A stretch of DNA of 64,000 nucleotides, taken from Platycnemis pennipes (taxonomy: Eukaryota > Arthropoda > Insecta > Odonata > Platycnemididae). The stretch spans positions 40,252,698 to 40,316,697 of the forward strand of contig OW121855.1 of NCBI GenBank assembly GCA_933228895.1, in the 5' to 3' direction. The notes beneath the pieces were generated by a model. It was not told the origin of the DNA. It saw nothing but the letters and a program-made list of their open reading frames with translations, and ran no database searches. This document shows, piece after piece, positions 11,086 through 24,114 of this stretch (the stretch's first letter is position 1; every line of letters begins with the position of its first letter). A program made the translations under genes and the position numbers.

Positions 11086-11880
11086 TATTTTTATAAATAT
11101 GATTGTTTAGGAATAAAAATGCAAGAAAATATATAAAACAACCAATTCTAATTCGATGAACATTTAGATCCTCCCACAGGAAAGTAAAAATTTTCTAAAA
11201 TGTAAATTAATTACTCCAAACATCTTTTTGATATTAATGATAATAATTATGACGATAATCTATAGAACGCTGATAAAGGCTATTTTATGTCAACGATAAT
11301 CATCATACTAAATTTATTACTAACTTTATATTGATGAATATATTTGTTGATATTTTAATATATTTTGGACTTCCTCAGAAAATCAATTGAACTTGAATTC
11401 CTACAGGTGATTCAGGATACACCTTAAGTTGCAATATAGATGTAGATGCCAACATTATCCTCCAAAACTCTTGGCACACTCTTAGCCTACCAGAGCGTAA
11501 TTCTGCAAACCTAACTGCTTCCACCGCAGAACATGAAAGTCCGAAATCAAGTAAGCTTCTCCTCAATCCAATATACATTAAAAAATTCCAGTACCAATTC
11601 CATCGCAATTAATATTCCTATAATCATGAATGTTTTATCATATTTTCATAGAGGTTGCTTATAATCTGCAGTTCAAAAATAAGACTTTAAAATTATATCT
11701 GATAATTGCTCGAAATTTTTATCCTAAAATTTTTCAAGGATACAAATTGTAGTTAAAAAAAAACCTAAATCACCATTGTCCTCTTCTCAATCTCAGATTA
11801 GATATCATACTCTGGGAGCTTACTATTATTTGGTACACCCTCTCGCGATATCATCAGCTCGATCCAAACAAAGTTATCTT
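11086..11880. other. no recognisable feature
   Basis: Very AT-rich; no structure noticed. Confidence 0.6.
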
Positions 11881-11884
11881 TAAT

Positions 11885-12490
11885 TTCAACGTTTGCTCTC
11901 CGGGCGACGCAGTCTACACATGGGACTTGCTTACCAACCGTTTTGAACTCCAACTGGGAGCAGTTTCATGCCACATCCGAGGAGGAGAGTGCTTGAGGTA
12001 GAGCGAGGTGTGTGTGTACAAAAGGGAGAGAGGAGGAAGCGAAGTGGGATTATGCACGCTCGGATAGCCGGGACAGTGGCTCCCAAGCGCCCCCAATTCA
12101 GCGCCGCGTGAACCTATAGCAGGCCGCTCACCGAGAGAGAGGAGGGCGGGAGCGCTATCGCATTTGAGAGAGAGAGAAAGAATGGGTCCCAATGCACGAT
12201 ACACGTGGGCCGCTGGATGCTATAAGGAAAGCTTGGGAGATAGAGGTCACACGGAAAGCGAGAGAGGGAGAGAGAAGGGTGGGTGATTGGGATCGTTTAG
12301 CACCCATCCCTTCGAGAGATACGAATCATATGAGAGGGTGGGTGTAAAATCTATGGTTGACTGGTTGCAGGGAGAGTCAAGAGGGAATAAATTTAAAATC
12401 TGCCTTGGATATTTGAAATTTTTTTCAATTTGCATTTTGCGTTGGTGGTAGACTAAAGGAACACACCGTAGTGAAAGTGAAAACAATTAA
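11885..12490. other. CpG/GA-rich patch without recognisable product
   Basis: GC rises abruptly, with GA-rich runs such as GAGAGAGAGAAAG near 12,167 and a GTGTGTGTGTA run near 12,008. Minus-strand frames here are open because of composition. Could be promoter-type DNA; nothing decisive is visible. Confidence 0.4.
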
Positions 12491-12839
12491 TATGAAATAT
12501 ATGCACAAAAATCCATTGCAATAACACAAGGGTATTATGCAAACTACAATGAAGGGATGGTTCTGGTGTGGTAAAAGCATATTGAAACTAAGGCATGAGT
12601 ATGGGCAAAAAGATGTAAACGATTCTTTGTCATTGGTTTCATCATAATAATTTTAAATTGAGTTTTATGCCAATTATAGTTGATATTGGCTGATTAAGCG
12701 TATACTTCTTTTTATTGTAATTTGTAATCGGTTGTTTCCTACTTCATTTCTTCATTCAGCTTTGAATAATCCAATCTCTCTTCATACAATCCAATTTCAA
12801 CTCTATTCCTTGGTTACGCATAAAGCATACTTCAGTAAC

Positions 12840-12902
12840 GCCATTCAGTGTCCTGTGAATGCCATTCAGTGTCCTGTGAATGCCATTCAGTGTCCTGTGA
12901 AT
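12840..12902. repeat. 21-bp minisatellite, 3 identical copies
   Basis: Three perfect head-to-tail units (12,840-12,860, 12,861-12,881, 12,882-12,902), each running GCCATTCAGTGTCCTG and ending TGAAT. As 21 is a multiple of 3 the array stays open in frame and encodes a heptapeptide repeat (NAIQCPV) inside a 65-codon frame, but that frame has no other sign of being a gene. Confidence 0.97.
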
Positions 12903-13189
12903 CTTCTTACATTGTTGCATTCAGTATAACAATAACGGACAATTCCTTAAATAATAATTCTTATACATCGCCTTCTTACTATTAATCCGAAAAATATTAA
13001 GGTATTTAAAATTCCCGAGATCAAATTCATATATCAAAGAAATTTTGTCATGAAAACATTAGGATGATGAGTGTCCAAAAGCACAGGACATATGCAACTT
13101 AATTTGAAAAATGGCTATAGTTTCGTATCTAGTGGAAGCTTCAAGGGCAGAGTACTAAGCAGAAATAGGTATATTACGTCTGTGTGTCA

Positions 13190-13720
13190 CTAGCAAGGAT
13201 CCGGGGGGCCAAGGGTAGTTTGGGAAGGGAACGCTCGCGTGGGCGGATTTAAGTTGTTTATGCGGTAGTAAAGGATTTCCGCACGGTGAGCCACGAGTTA
13301 GATTATCCTCCGTGTTCAATTTTTTCAGAGTAAGCGGGCAGAGAACTTCAGCATTGTCGCCCGGTCAAATGCCTAGGGGACCACCAGCGGATATCAGGCC
13401 CGCAAACTCGCTGATCGGCCGGACAAGGATACTTACTGGGCTGTGCGGAGGAGGTAGACGGGTGAAATGTCGTGGGAGAAACACGATGGCCTCGCGAGAA
13501 ACCTGCAGATCCGACACCGTCGCTTGTAGTCGACCTAATGGCCTCGCAGACGATTCCATCTTTCCCGTTTGGGGAATCCCAGCAGGAGGATCGCGGACGG
13601 TGCACGTGTACGGGGATAAGTTAGCGTGGATGGCGCCCGAGCGCTGGCGTAAATGTGGACTCAACAGAGGTTCATTTCCCCTCGATCCTATCTGTGATCG
13701 CTAGAGCATTGAATGAGAAT
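13190..13720. other. GC/CpG-rich island with overlapping open frames
   Basis: A sharply bounded GC-rich block starting near a GGATCCGGGGGGCC string at about 13,197. The plus strand is open from 13,312 to 13,704 (130 codons) and the minus strand is open over much of the same interval, as expected from composition. A TTTTTTCAG acceptor-like string precedes the plus frame at about 13,320-13,328. No domain is recognised. It may be an exon/promoter CpG island or a decayed GC-rich insertion. Confidence 0.35.
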
Positions 13721-13954
13721 GAAGCTGTCTCACCACTAATTCCAGTAGTCGAAAGGGATTGCTCTTTTGCTACAGCGGAAAGAGGATTAGTAGTAAGAAA
13801 ATAAGGTGCAGGTAACCAAGTAAACTAAAAGCTTACGGGGCAGAGGTATTTGTACGCGATTATAGGGCTGAGCTTCTGGTGCTTAGTTTACAACGCCGCA
13901 GACAAGTAAAATATACGCTAGAGAGTATTTCGATGCATGCTCCATTAAAATGGC

Positions 13955-13998
13955 TAAGTTAAGTAACCATTACTGATCAGTAAAGATTACTTAACTTA
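13955..13998. repeat. 44-bp near-perfect palindrome
   Basis: Arms of 22 bp meet with no spacer at CTGA|TCAG. The outer 12 bp (TAAGTTAAGTAA / TTACTTAACTTA) are perfect, and only two positions mismatch in the inner part. It abuts the 3' end of the LINE fragment at 13,996. Confidence 0.95.
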
Positions 13999-14185
13999 AT
14001 CCTATGATTTGTTTGACGCAGCCATCCACTCGATTCTTTTATCGGCCAACCTCCTCATATTAACGTAGTTCCTCTCTTTCACATCCTTTACGACCTGTTC
14101 TATGTAACTAATACAATGCCTGCCATTTCCATTCTTCCCGTTCACTTTTCCTCCGACGATTGTCTTCATCAAGCTATCGTACCTT
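13996..14185 (-). pseudogene. LINE 3' end fragment (ORF2 C-terminus)
   Basis: The minus strand encodes a C-terminal segment of the LINE family seen throughout the window: DSLMKTIVGGKVNGKNG, then YIEQVVKDVKERNYVN, then MRRLADKRIEWMAASNKS and a stop. It lacks the GATGAT tail; its 3' edge runs straight into the 44-bp palindrome. Reverse transcriptase and endonuclease domains are absent (5' truncation). Confidence 0.85.
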
Positions 14186-16295
14186 AACTGATATAGATCT
14201 AAATTTCATAAACATTCAAATAGGATGATAACCTACGTAAAGAGTTCCCGATATAAAAAAAGAATTTTACATTTTTTCTGCATTAGGTGGATTACTGAAA
14301 TATTTAACTGGATAAATCACAAACGACTAATCTTAAGGAAAAGTAATCCTGTTTCAAAAATATTTGTGGTCTACTAGGACCTAGGAAAAATCAGAGGGAG
14401 CGCCATTTTTCATCTGAAAGTATCCAACCAAGACCCTCTTTTAAGTGAAATAATTATAACTAAGAATTAGAAGGCTATCTCATAATTACGTAACCTCATG
14501 AACGACTGGAAGAAGATAATCTGTAGAAATCTCAGTACTTTAGTACGAAAGATCTCATCCTAGACTGGCATTGGTATCTAAGATTCTGTGATTGGATATA
14601 AGAATATTTTTATTTTATCATTATATCTTAGAATCTTTTTATCACGCCTAATCTAAGTGACTTTGCACTCAAGGTCAGGCCCGACCACAGGAAAAATACG
14701 CATCAGGTGCTGGAGCTTTCATCACAGAAGAAGATACTGCAGACTGATGCTTACTTCTTTTGAGTTGCATTCAGTTTAGTTCTTTTACGAAAGAAATCAG
14801 CTATAATGTAGCTTTAACTGATTAAAAAAGAAGCATGACTGTGTAGCAAATGAATTCAAAGCTATTGCTTTTCTTTGTACTCCACATTTTTTGCAAATAG
14901 ATCCTCTGTAAATACCCTTTTTTGAAAATACCGTCACGAGAGAAATTGGGGTGAAATAAGGCCAGTATTTCGCAGTATCAATTAAGAATACACTTATATC
15001 CCCATTATAGTTTATATTTTTACGGGTATAAATATAAGTTCCAGAAATTCCAAATATATTACACAATATGTTCCACAAATTCCAAATATATTTTTTTCCA
15101 CATCGTAATTATGCGCCCTGAAAACGTAGGTCGGGAAATCCAATTACAGCGGTGTGACATGCGAATTAATTTCCAAATAGGCGCAACGAATACAAGGTAT
15201 TCGAAGGCTCGGCGATATTGGCTCAGAGCGCAAAACATTGCGATGGGTACACACAAGAAAACCAAATCAGCATTTGATACATAGACGCAGCCACCGGAGT
15301 CAGTTGCCAGTTTAAACTTGCACCGGACAAGCCGACGACGGCCAGCTTTCTAATCAGGTAGATTGAGTGCAAATTGCGATGTGATGCAGATCTAGTAATC
15401 ATTGTAGTGTTTTACCGGTCAGGCTGGTTTTATATGAACAGACAATTTTTCCACCGACCGATTTCTCACATAGAAAACATCAAGTATGTACAATGGTAAA
15501 AATATAATGAACGGAATCTTATGCATAGAAGTCAAAAAAATGCTGGAAGAGTTCTGTATAGGTTTGGCATAGTTTGGCTCCTAGACACGAATCAGGAATT
15601 TACAGAATGAAAACTTTTTGTGTAAGGGAGCTGCAAAGTGCATTGAGCCGGTTGAAAGACCAACGAGAACGTTCATTATTTGTTGTGGGAGGAAAAGTTA
15701 TTATTGATGGTGAATTCTAAATTGACATGGGGAAAAATGACGTACTGAATATGAATACTAATTCATTCATGCTCAAGGAAATATAAATATCACGATTTAA
15801 TTAATTAATAGAAGTTACTAACCCATAAAAAATACCTAAATTTGTGTACATTGACGATTTAGTGCCAATAATAGTGAACTATTGCTGTTTTCCTCGGGGT
15901 AATAGCATTGTTCCACTTAGTTGCATAAAAACTGATATTCTATGCTCAGAGTAGTAATTTTTGCATGTCTGCATGGTATCATTTACATAATTCCGGTATA
16001 AGATTTGGCATGATGTCATTTGTATTTATGCTAAGCTCAATTATTGTGTAAAGACATTTGCATGATGTTACAAAATGAGTTTACCAAGGAATAGAGTGCA
16101 TCATTAGTCATAGTATGTGTATACATAAATTAATAATACCGCTTTTAACAATGAAAAATCAAAATTAGTAAACTATACAATTTAACCAGTGTAAACCGAC
16201 TATTATGTTGAAACCTGAGTAACAGCAGACAAATTTAATTGGGCACGTTTTTTATGAAAGATATCTGATTCTGTGGGCCCTTAATTAACACAAAT
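14186..16295. other. no recognisable feature
   Basis: AT-rich sequence; short frames only, with no repeat recognised. Confidence 0.55.
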
Positions 16296-16800
16296 AATAT
16301 TATCATCAACATCATCAGTTATTAATCCTTTACACATAAGTCAAACCACCTATATGAGTGGTTTCATCACTTAGCTTGATTCCCTATCCTTTTTATGTTA
16401 ACATAATTCGTCTTTTTCACATCATTCAAAACCCGTTCTATGTATCTTATGCAAGAACTTCCGTTAAAATTGTGAATTTCCTAATTCACTATAATCTCGA
16501 TGAAAGTCTTCATCAGGCCATGATGCCTCAAAATATGGCTAACTCGTTTCAACAGTCTTTTATATTCTCCCATTATTCTTAGCACTTTTCCGTTAGTCAC
16601 TCGGTTGATCAATTTGATCTCCATCATTATTCCGATGGATAACATTACGAATGCTTCCAGCCTTGACCTTTTACTGTAGCTATCGCCCAAGCCTCATTGC
16701 CATAAACAAGTATGCTCCTCATGTAAGTTCTAAGGGTTACGTCTTTTTACCAATAATACAGTTAATTTCTCCATCCACGGTTGTCAGGTTTCAAAATAAC
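16296..16800 (-). pseudogene. LINE 3' fragment (ORF2 C-terminal region)
   Basis: On the minus strand the segment starts with TLRTYMRSILVYGNEAWAIA (about 16,690-16,750), the part just downstream of the reverse transcriptase core in this family. It continues through a diverged RVTNGKVLRIMGEYKRLLKR and HILRHHGLMKTFIE (16,500-16,620). The 3' edge at about 16,296-16,315 keeps degenerate GATGAT units. Frameshifts and substitutions show it is dead. Confidence 0.85.
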
Positions 16801-16809
16801 CGACCTGTC

Positions 16810-19800
16810 AACACAATGGTGGTGGACTTAAATACATCCATGGATGGAACGTGCTCTCATGTCGGGGATAATTTTAGCACATAGTATATTTTGTTAAACG
16901 CTGTGGAATAATCTTAGCTGTTGGCGCACCTTGAAACTTAGCTTTACTATTCTGCATAATATGGACTGGAGTTGACAGCATTTCAAACGATGATATCAAT
17001 CTATAGTATCTATTCCCTTCTTTGCAAACTTAAAATAACGTGCGAAATAAATTATCCCTGAAAGAATAAATTTAGGTTGCATATATTCCTCCTGATATTC
17101 ATAATTATATGCTCTTTGTGCGACAAGCTAAAGACTGCATGTTATCAATATAAGGCCAACTTCAAATGAGTATGTTTAATATAGAGAAGCTGCATAAAAT
17201 TATTTAACCCTGGCGTTAAAAAAAACGGAATCAATTTAAGTGTATTTTATTTTACCACAAGGTCATCTTAAAAAAGGAAAAATGCCATTCAATTCACAAA
17301 CGTTTTGTAAATCTTGCCAATGAATAGAATGGAACAAAGTGTCATTTCGCAGTGCGTTAAGTCAACCGTATTTTCGTTTGCGCTACTCGCTGTTTCTTTA
17401 CATTTGTAACTTGGTCAGTATCGTAAAACTTCCTCCACTTTCCACTCTTTGTTCACTCCATCCCTTCCTCGCCTCTGCCAAAAGCTGGGTACTCGGTTGG
17501 GTAGCAAAGTTTTGGTCTTACACCCGAACCCGGCGAAGAAGGGAACTCGAATGGAAAATCATATGAGAAGCATGAAAAAGGGATTTATAGGAAATTTCAC
17601 GAGAGGGAGGGGACAAAAGGAGTGTCCAAGTAAAAAGCAAGGAGGACCCTCTCTCTTCTAATCCGTTCTTTTTTTACACTCCCGCAGAACTGGGTCGAAG
17701 TACATTCCGCTTGCCAGAAGCAGGGACCACTTCATGGATGACTTGGTGGTGAAAAAAAGAGTAGGCACTTTTTCAGCCACATATTTTGACTCGCATCAAT
17801 GCTTTTAGAAGTTTTTAAGGATAGGTTTTGGAGCTGCTTAACCCACGTTTGGAGCGAAATCCATCATTCCGGAGGTCGTAAATCACTCTGAAGATACCCA
17901 CCACCTTTTGGCCTTAGCTGGAAACGTTCCTTACAGTAACTTGCGCTATTTTATGCTGACAAATCCACCCTTTTAAATCTGCTTGGATTTCGGCTGGAAA
18001 AATATAAGGCAAAAGTTGTCTCAGGCTGCCTCTCAAATTTTGGGTAGGCAAAATGCGATTGAAAAATACATATTTTTTCTCAGATAGTATATCGACCGTT
18101 TTAATTAGGTTATGAACCGAGGTCTTTTCATTTTTTGCTCAAGTTATTGACTGATATTATAATTTGAATCTACACTATCTCATCGCTCGAGTTAAAACAT
18201 ATAATTTCCACAGCAATAACACTACACGATATATCGGACTGGTGTTCTAAAATGGCTAATCCGTACACCAGTGGGTTTACACTTGTGGGCGGATAACATC
18301 ATTATTGCACTGTACATTTTAGAATCGAAAATTTTGTTACTATACCATCATAGAATCACCAATGTGTTCCAAAAAGGTTCAATGATTTCTATCCACCCTA
18401 TCTCTGGACCAGCAAAATTCTACTAAGTTAAAATTCAAACCTTAGCCACAGCCACCATGGCCAAACATTTCATTAGCGAATACTATGATGTCTCAATACT
18501 CTCTCAAATTATTTTCCTCTCCTTAGATCTGTAGTCATCAAAATAAACCATGCGTCAAATTAGAACATTTTCAAGAAGTGTAAAAACCCCTTATCTCAGC
18601 TAACCATCTTAAAATACATTCTCTCAAAACTGTAGAATGAAATGAAGTGTACAGATTTCGATTTAGAGAGGGTGATGGTCACTGATCATTCAGTAAATGA
18701 CTAGTCAAGTAATGTTTAAGATAAGATTCTCCCTTGTTTCAGTGTATATAAATAGGTTTTTCGTTAAAACTAGCCTCTTTTTTTCACCGGGCTGTAGCCT
18801 GTCAACCAATTTCCTGCCATTAGAAAAAGTTTAAATAATACTTGATTCCAAAATTCTCACGATATTTTTATTTCATAAATGTATTTCATAAATCACTTAC
18901 TCCAAATTATAGAAATTAGTATGTTCACGTATTATCAAAAATGTGATCAAAGTATCAAATAACATTTTTCCAAAATGTGCCATAAGTGAAATCGGATCTT
19001 GATAAGATCAGCATTTTTACAGCCATAGCACTTGAAAAAAAGCCGATCCTATTAAAAGAAAAACAACGAATAATTCATGATTTTGTCTTTTGCTTCAAAA
19101 ACATCAATAGTGATTTCATATGTAACAAACATAAATGTGGCTAGAGATATTAGTAAATTATAAAATAACAACGTAGAAAATAAATATAAAATTTATATGA
19201 CAATACATATATGAACGTTGACCTTTGTTGCAGAAAAAATAGCGCCGACACAAAGTCGCTGTATAGCAACTATCAAAAGTGCGTGGTCATTTACCTTAAG
19301 CTATTGACTACGCTAATAGTAACATAAAGGGTATCAACTTATCGGTATTACCTAAATATATTTTTTCATCTGAGGATATTTGTTAAAGAACTAGTTCATA
19401 TATTTACTAACCGCGACTCGATTATAATAACAAATATAAACCATTCTATATGTTACAATGAAATAGCAATGCATTCTAGCGATAATAGCAGGAGTCAAAT
19501 GATTCTCCTGGTTCCTTAATACCTTTCATCACTAACGTCAATACACGGCAGCAGAAGCAACAGTCTGACATAATCGTCTTAGGCTATCGATTACGGATTT
19601 TTTCGCTATCTCCAAAGGACACCCTTGATTTATTGCCAATCTCCTAGGGACGTGTCGTGAAAGGAATCCACCGGATTAGTGGCATTATGGAAGAAATAGA
19701 GTGAAATATATATGCCACTGAAAGAACGCCTACTGATGTAGACACTACAGAGTCTATGCAGATTTTTTTACTATCTCATATTCTATTGCCCAGAACCTAA

Positions 19801-20100
19801 GGTTCTTATTGGAAAATATATCACGAGAAAATTGGAACGCTTATCTTGAAAAATACTTGGAATATAATTCATTCTGGTAAATATACATTTGCAATCCACG
19901 CAAAACAAGCAAATTCCTACAGTAATATATAGTGCGAAGTTAAAGAAAATATTTCTCATTGATCAAAGTTACCACTTGGCCAAAGATATACAGTAAATGA
20001 TAAGGAATTTCAATTACGCAGCTAATTTCTTTTTACGCATCAGGAGAGAAGAGACTAATGCCAATGATAGAGTAGGAAAACAAAGGCTACAGGAGATGAA
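16810..20100. other. no recognisable feature
   Basis: About 3.3 kb of AT-rich DNA. A slightly GC-richer patch at 17,340-17,760 has short overlapping frames of biased composition. No repeat pair or domain recognised. Confidence 0.5.
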
Positions 20101-20675
20101 AGAGAATTTCTACCTAGTAACCATGGGTGGACGAATCAAAAAATAAATGGTCAGTAGAAGAGCACAGGCATAGAGCGCATTTTGCTAAAAGAAGAATCTA
20201 CTTGAAGATGGGAAAAAAGCGTAGAAGTAAGGAAAAAAATTATCAGAACGTACATCCGGAGCGTGTTTCCTTATGACAGAGAGGCATGGACAATGACAGC
20301 AGCGAAGAAGAAAAGGGCGAAAGCATTCGAAATGTGGTGCTACAGAAGACAAAATGAATCAAGTGAGTGAGTAGCAAGGAAGTACTAAGAAGAGTGGGAG
20401 AGAAGAGAAGTCTTCCAAAAACCCCAAGAAGAAGACAGGACAATTCAATCGGCCACGTCATGAGGCATGATGGCCTGATGAAGGCAATTGTTGAATGACA
20501 AGTGGACGGGAAGAACGACAAAGGAAGGCCTCATATGAGGTTTATAGAACCAGTGATGACAGATATGAAAGAGAATAAATACGTAAATATAAATAGACTT
20601 TCTTATAGGGGAATTTAGTATAAATCTGCCTCTGATCAAACACAGGATTGTTGACGGACGATGATGATGATGAGC
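20100..20675 (+). pseudogene. LINE 3' fragment with GATGAT tail
   Basis: The plus strand carries, with frameshifts, a diverged KKNLLE segment, IIRTYIRSVFPYDREAWTMT (about 20,235-20,300), AFEMWCYRRQ (20,320-20,345), a GHVMRHDGLM-like stretch around 20,450, and YVNINRLS-like C-terminal codons. It ends CACAGGATTGTTGAC plus GATGATGATGATGA (20,640-20,672). It is the same family and end structure as the copies at 2.3 and 57.5 kb. Confidence 0.85.
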
Positions 20676-22600
20676 AAATGTTCTATCCCAAGTGATTAGT
20701 AGGCCAAGAGATAGTTTGTACTAACATGCTGAAAAAGTATTTTCATGAACGTGTGTTCGCGAACAAATTTGTCTTTAACTAATTAAATGCAGTGATATCC
20801 CATTCATTTTGAAGTACTAAAGTTTTAATGACGATGCATTGACAATTTTTAAGGGAATTAGAATTATAGATCTAGTCAATCAATTTGATAAGACTATTCT
20901 ATTGTTTAACGTAGATGTATTTCAGCTTATACATGCAAAATAAATTCTCTTCAAAGGGAATGACACAATTGTGCCTGAATAAGCATATTGTGATCACACC
21001 TTTATATAAAATTTGTAATCTGGCATGAATCTCAATCAGCTTCTCTCGTATCTGATCCGATTATACAATCTAAGTGTTCCACTCCTTTAATGATTCTCAA
21101 TCGGCAAATAATAAAGTTCCATAATAATGTATATTTTATAATATAAACATTTGTGTCTTCTAATCTTCCAAAAGTTATGCTTATACTGATAACCAATATG
21201 AAACCTTTCTTTCGGATACGTTCTTTCAAATTACATAGATATTAACTGATCCATATATCACGAGAAACAATTGAAATAAGCGAAGCAATGTTTTTAGCCT
21301 CAATTGCATTACAAACCGTCAGAAACAATAGGTTTACCTAGCATTGAGATGACTAGCCAAATATTTGAAAAGTTTCATCCCTATATAGCGTATTTTCTGT
21401 ATAAAATGTATTAATGCAATTATTATTTTAATTGTAAGAGTGCAGCGTAACAATGTTTCTATTGGACAAACTGAGGTCTCTATCCCTATATATCCCAAGA
21501 AAAACTAATGATCATTATCAGTACAATTTAGCGATTTAGATATAATGAGAAATTATTTAAGTGTAGAAAAAATGTAGAAGGTACACCTGATGATGACATA
21601 ACAGTCAACACCTGGGTAGTGGAGGAAAAATAAATTTGTGGAAAAATCAAGTTTGTTCATTTATCTTATAATTAATCGTTTCCGCCATGTTACGGCCGAT
21701 AACACGAACTAAAAATGTAGTTTATTTAAAAAAAGTATATGGTAAACTAATTCTAAATATTTGGATATTCTTAAGACAGGCAATCGATCAATTTTAAACA
21801 TCATTTAAAAGTTCGACGAATAAAGGAAATGCGTAAAACAGAGGACATAACAATATCAAAGCTTTGGAGAGGTATTATAGGGTAAAAGGATTTGAACTTC
21901 TAAAGCAGATGAATGCAGTAAAAAGTTGTGACAAAGCAAGCATTAAACCGAATGTTTGCTTGAAATAAACGGATGATAGGATGTATTACTGTTTTCATAT
22001 GAATGGATTCTTAGAAGGAAGTGGATCCAGAAGCGTCATGGTTGAAATGAGAAAACTTATGCAATGTGGAGCGAAATAAAGCCAATAAAGTCAAGAAAAT
22101 CTGTCTGCTTTGGGTATAAAAAGTCTCGAATCACATTAATGGAGTAGAAGTACTTATATTGGATTTCAAATATTACTATCGGCTGACCAGAAAGTATTTT
22201 GATGCCTCGTTTAAAAAAGCTATTGGGGAAGCCAAAGGGAAATTACCACAATGAACCATGCCATAAAAAATTAAGGGAGTGACGGGAGGATATGTAGACG
22301 AATGCATATTGTACGTAAAAATGGTGTAGGGATGAGAATATACAAGAAAAGCGCGAAAAAAGGATGCGCATGCCAATAAACTGTTCGTGAATAGTAAAAT
22401 GCTGAAAAATATTGATAATAATGCCAACATTGCTTCAACTAATAAGTTTTTATGTAATAAAACGAGAATAAATTTTAATCCAAAGCGCATGGCTTTTTCA
22501 TTACTGAGCATTTATTTCCGTTAAACGGTTCATCTAATTTCATTTGCGCTGGGTAGAATTCAAAACGGTGCCTTCTCCTCTGAAATAATTTTCTCCATTC
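20676..22600. other. no recognisable feature
   Basis: AT-rich; the longest frames are short and have no similarity that I recognise. Confidence 0.55.
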
Positions 22601-23330
22601 GAGCATGTCATTCATAATGCGAGCAATTTCAAAGAAAACCACTAACCCAGCCTCGCGGTGCGCGCTGTGCCATTTCTTTAGATCCAGCAGAGCAGTCTAG
22701 CGAAGAGAGGAAGTCACTTCATTTCCCGACCCCTCCCCAAAGGCCCCACCTTCCTCTCCCCTTCCTCCGTTTTGACTGCAACCCGCTGATCCCAACACAC
22801 ATTTCCCAGAGAGAATTCGCTCCGCACTCTCTACCACGTATTCACGTCACCCACGAGAAAAACTCACTCTAACCTCATTTCCCAAATGAACAATTCCAGC
22901 AGTTTTCCCCCTCGTCTCTCCAACCCGCTGCCGTCGTACCCCCGCCGGCGTGAGACTTATGCCCCTTGCGCCAACTCAACCATTACGCTTCTCCATCTAA
23001 AGCCACTGGGCGAATTCAACCGCCCTAGCCAAGGGATTCGCTGACACCCTCATTCCCTCTCTCCCAGTCCTCATGCTCCGCCAGAATGCTAAAGATAAGC
23101 GTAGCAACCTTTCTCATAGCATATATATGGTATATATCCCTTATCGCCAGGGAATCGATGCGGTAATCTTATTGGAACACCTGTGCACCGATGCCCGGCG
23201 TTGGTGGTTGGGAAGGAGTTTCCAGTGATGCTGCGGAGAGGAGAAAGGGAGTTTACCACCGTGAGATGGGAGGGGGAGAGGGGAAGCGGGGTGAAGGTTG
23301 AACTATCGAGAAGGGGTATCAATATACTGA
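22600..23330. other. GC/pyrimidine-rich island
   Basis: Abrupt rise in GC with C/T-rich runs on the plus strand (for example CCCCTCCCC types near 22,730-22,760) and scattered CG dinucleotides. No coding domain recognised; regulatory or 5'-UTR type DNA is possible. Confidence 0.35.
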
Positions 23331-23755
23331 AGTGAATGTGTATATTTCCACCAGGTGGGGTAGGCCTTAAAAATATTCAAATGAGAGCAGAATTTGAAGG
23401 AATATGGCAGAAAAAGAGGGTTCTCAAAACCCGTGTTGGGATGCAACTTGTTTGCCCCTGATCATATGAGCCCAGATCCTAAAGTTTTCCAAGTTTACTG
23501 GCTGTGTCCTTAACCTTTTCATTCCGCAGGTGTATCAATGTATTTGACCAATATCAACTTTATGAGTTTCCGTCAGTAGCGGAAAATTTGTTGCCGATCT
23601 ACTTTGTAAATAATTTACATAAGGAAAGAAAAAGCAGTGAAAAACATAAAGGTTCAAAATAAATAGCTTTTATTATAATGATGGCATGCTCAAAGTTAAA
23701 TTATTTGGAATAGAGGGATGATAAGTAAATATATAAATATAACTGCCTCCAAATA

Positions 23756-23765
23756 CGTTGATAGG
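23756..23765. repeat. SINE target-site duplication, left
   Basis: CGTTGATAGG, identical to 24,105-24,114. Confidence 0.85.
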
Positions 23766-24104
23766 GGGATTTGGATGGTGTGGTGGTTAGAGTACTGGCC
23801 TCCCATCCCGGTGTCCGGGTTCGATTCCAAGCTGTAGCGGATATTTCAGTGGAAAACCGGTCCCCAATTGAGTGCCTAGTGGAGAACATCTCAAGTTCAG
23901 TACTCCGTACGTCGGCTGGGACGTTGAACCGTGGTCCCCTTGTCACCTTTCGTTAAGAGTAGGCTTTTGTCGATGCCGGGTTTCTCTCCACCTTTCCTCC
24001 ATTTCCTGTAAATTCCTACCATTACCCAATTACTCACCGATCCTAAAATGGCGAAAATGACCTTCGCTGTCGGTCGCCTACCCTGAATAACCAAACAACC
24101 AATG
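23766..24104 (+). mobile_element. full-length tRNA-derived SINE
   Basis: The 5' end is a tRNA-like head with A box TGGTTAGAGTACTGG (23,784-23,798) and B box GGTTCGATTCC (23,818-23,828), the spacing of a pol III internal promoter. A tRNA-unrelated body of about 250 bp follows, ending CCTGAATAACCAAACAACCA rather than in a long poly-A. The element is bracketed by perfect 10-bp direct repeats (CGTTGATAGG), as expected of target-primed reverse transcription. The intact boxes and perfect duplication suggest a comparatively recent insertion. SINEs make no protein; frames across it are accidental. Confidence 0.88.
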
Positions 24105-24114
24105 CGTTGATAGG
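24105..24114. repeat. SINE target-site duplication, right
   Basis: CGTTGATAGG, identical to 23,756-23,765. Confidence 0.85.

Noticed and set aside
21580..21620. CCTGATGATGA string resembling a hammerhead core
   Set aside because: Only a 3-bp stem follows and no GAAA box; no PLE sequence nearby.
23766..23840. Possible true tRNA gene on the plus strand
   Set aside because: The sequence continues into a SINE body and is bracketed by a target duplication well beyond tRNA length.
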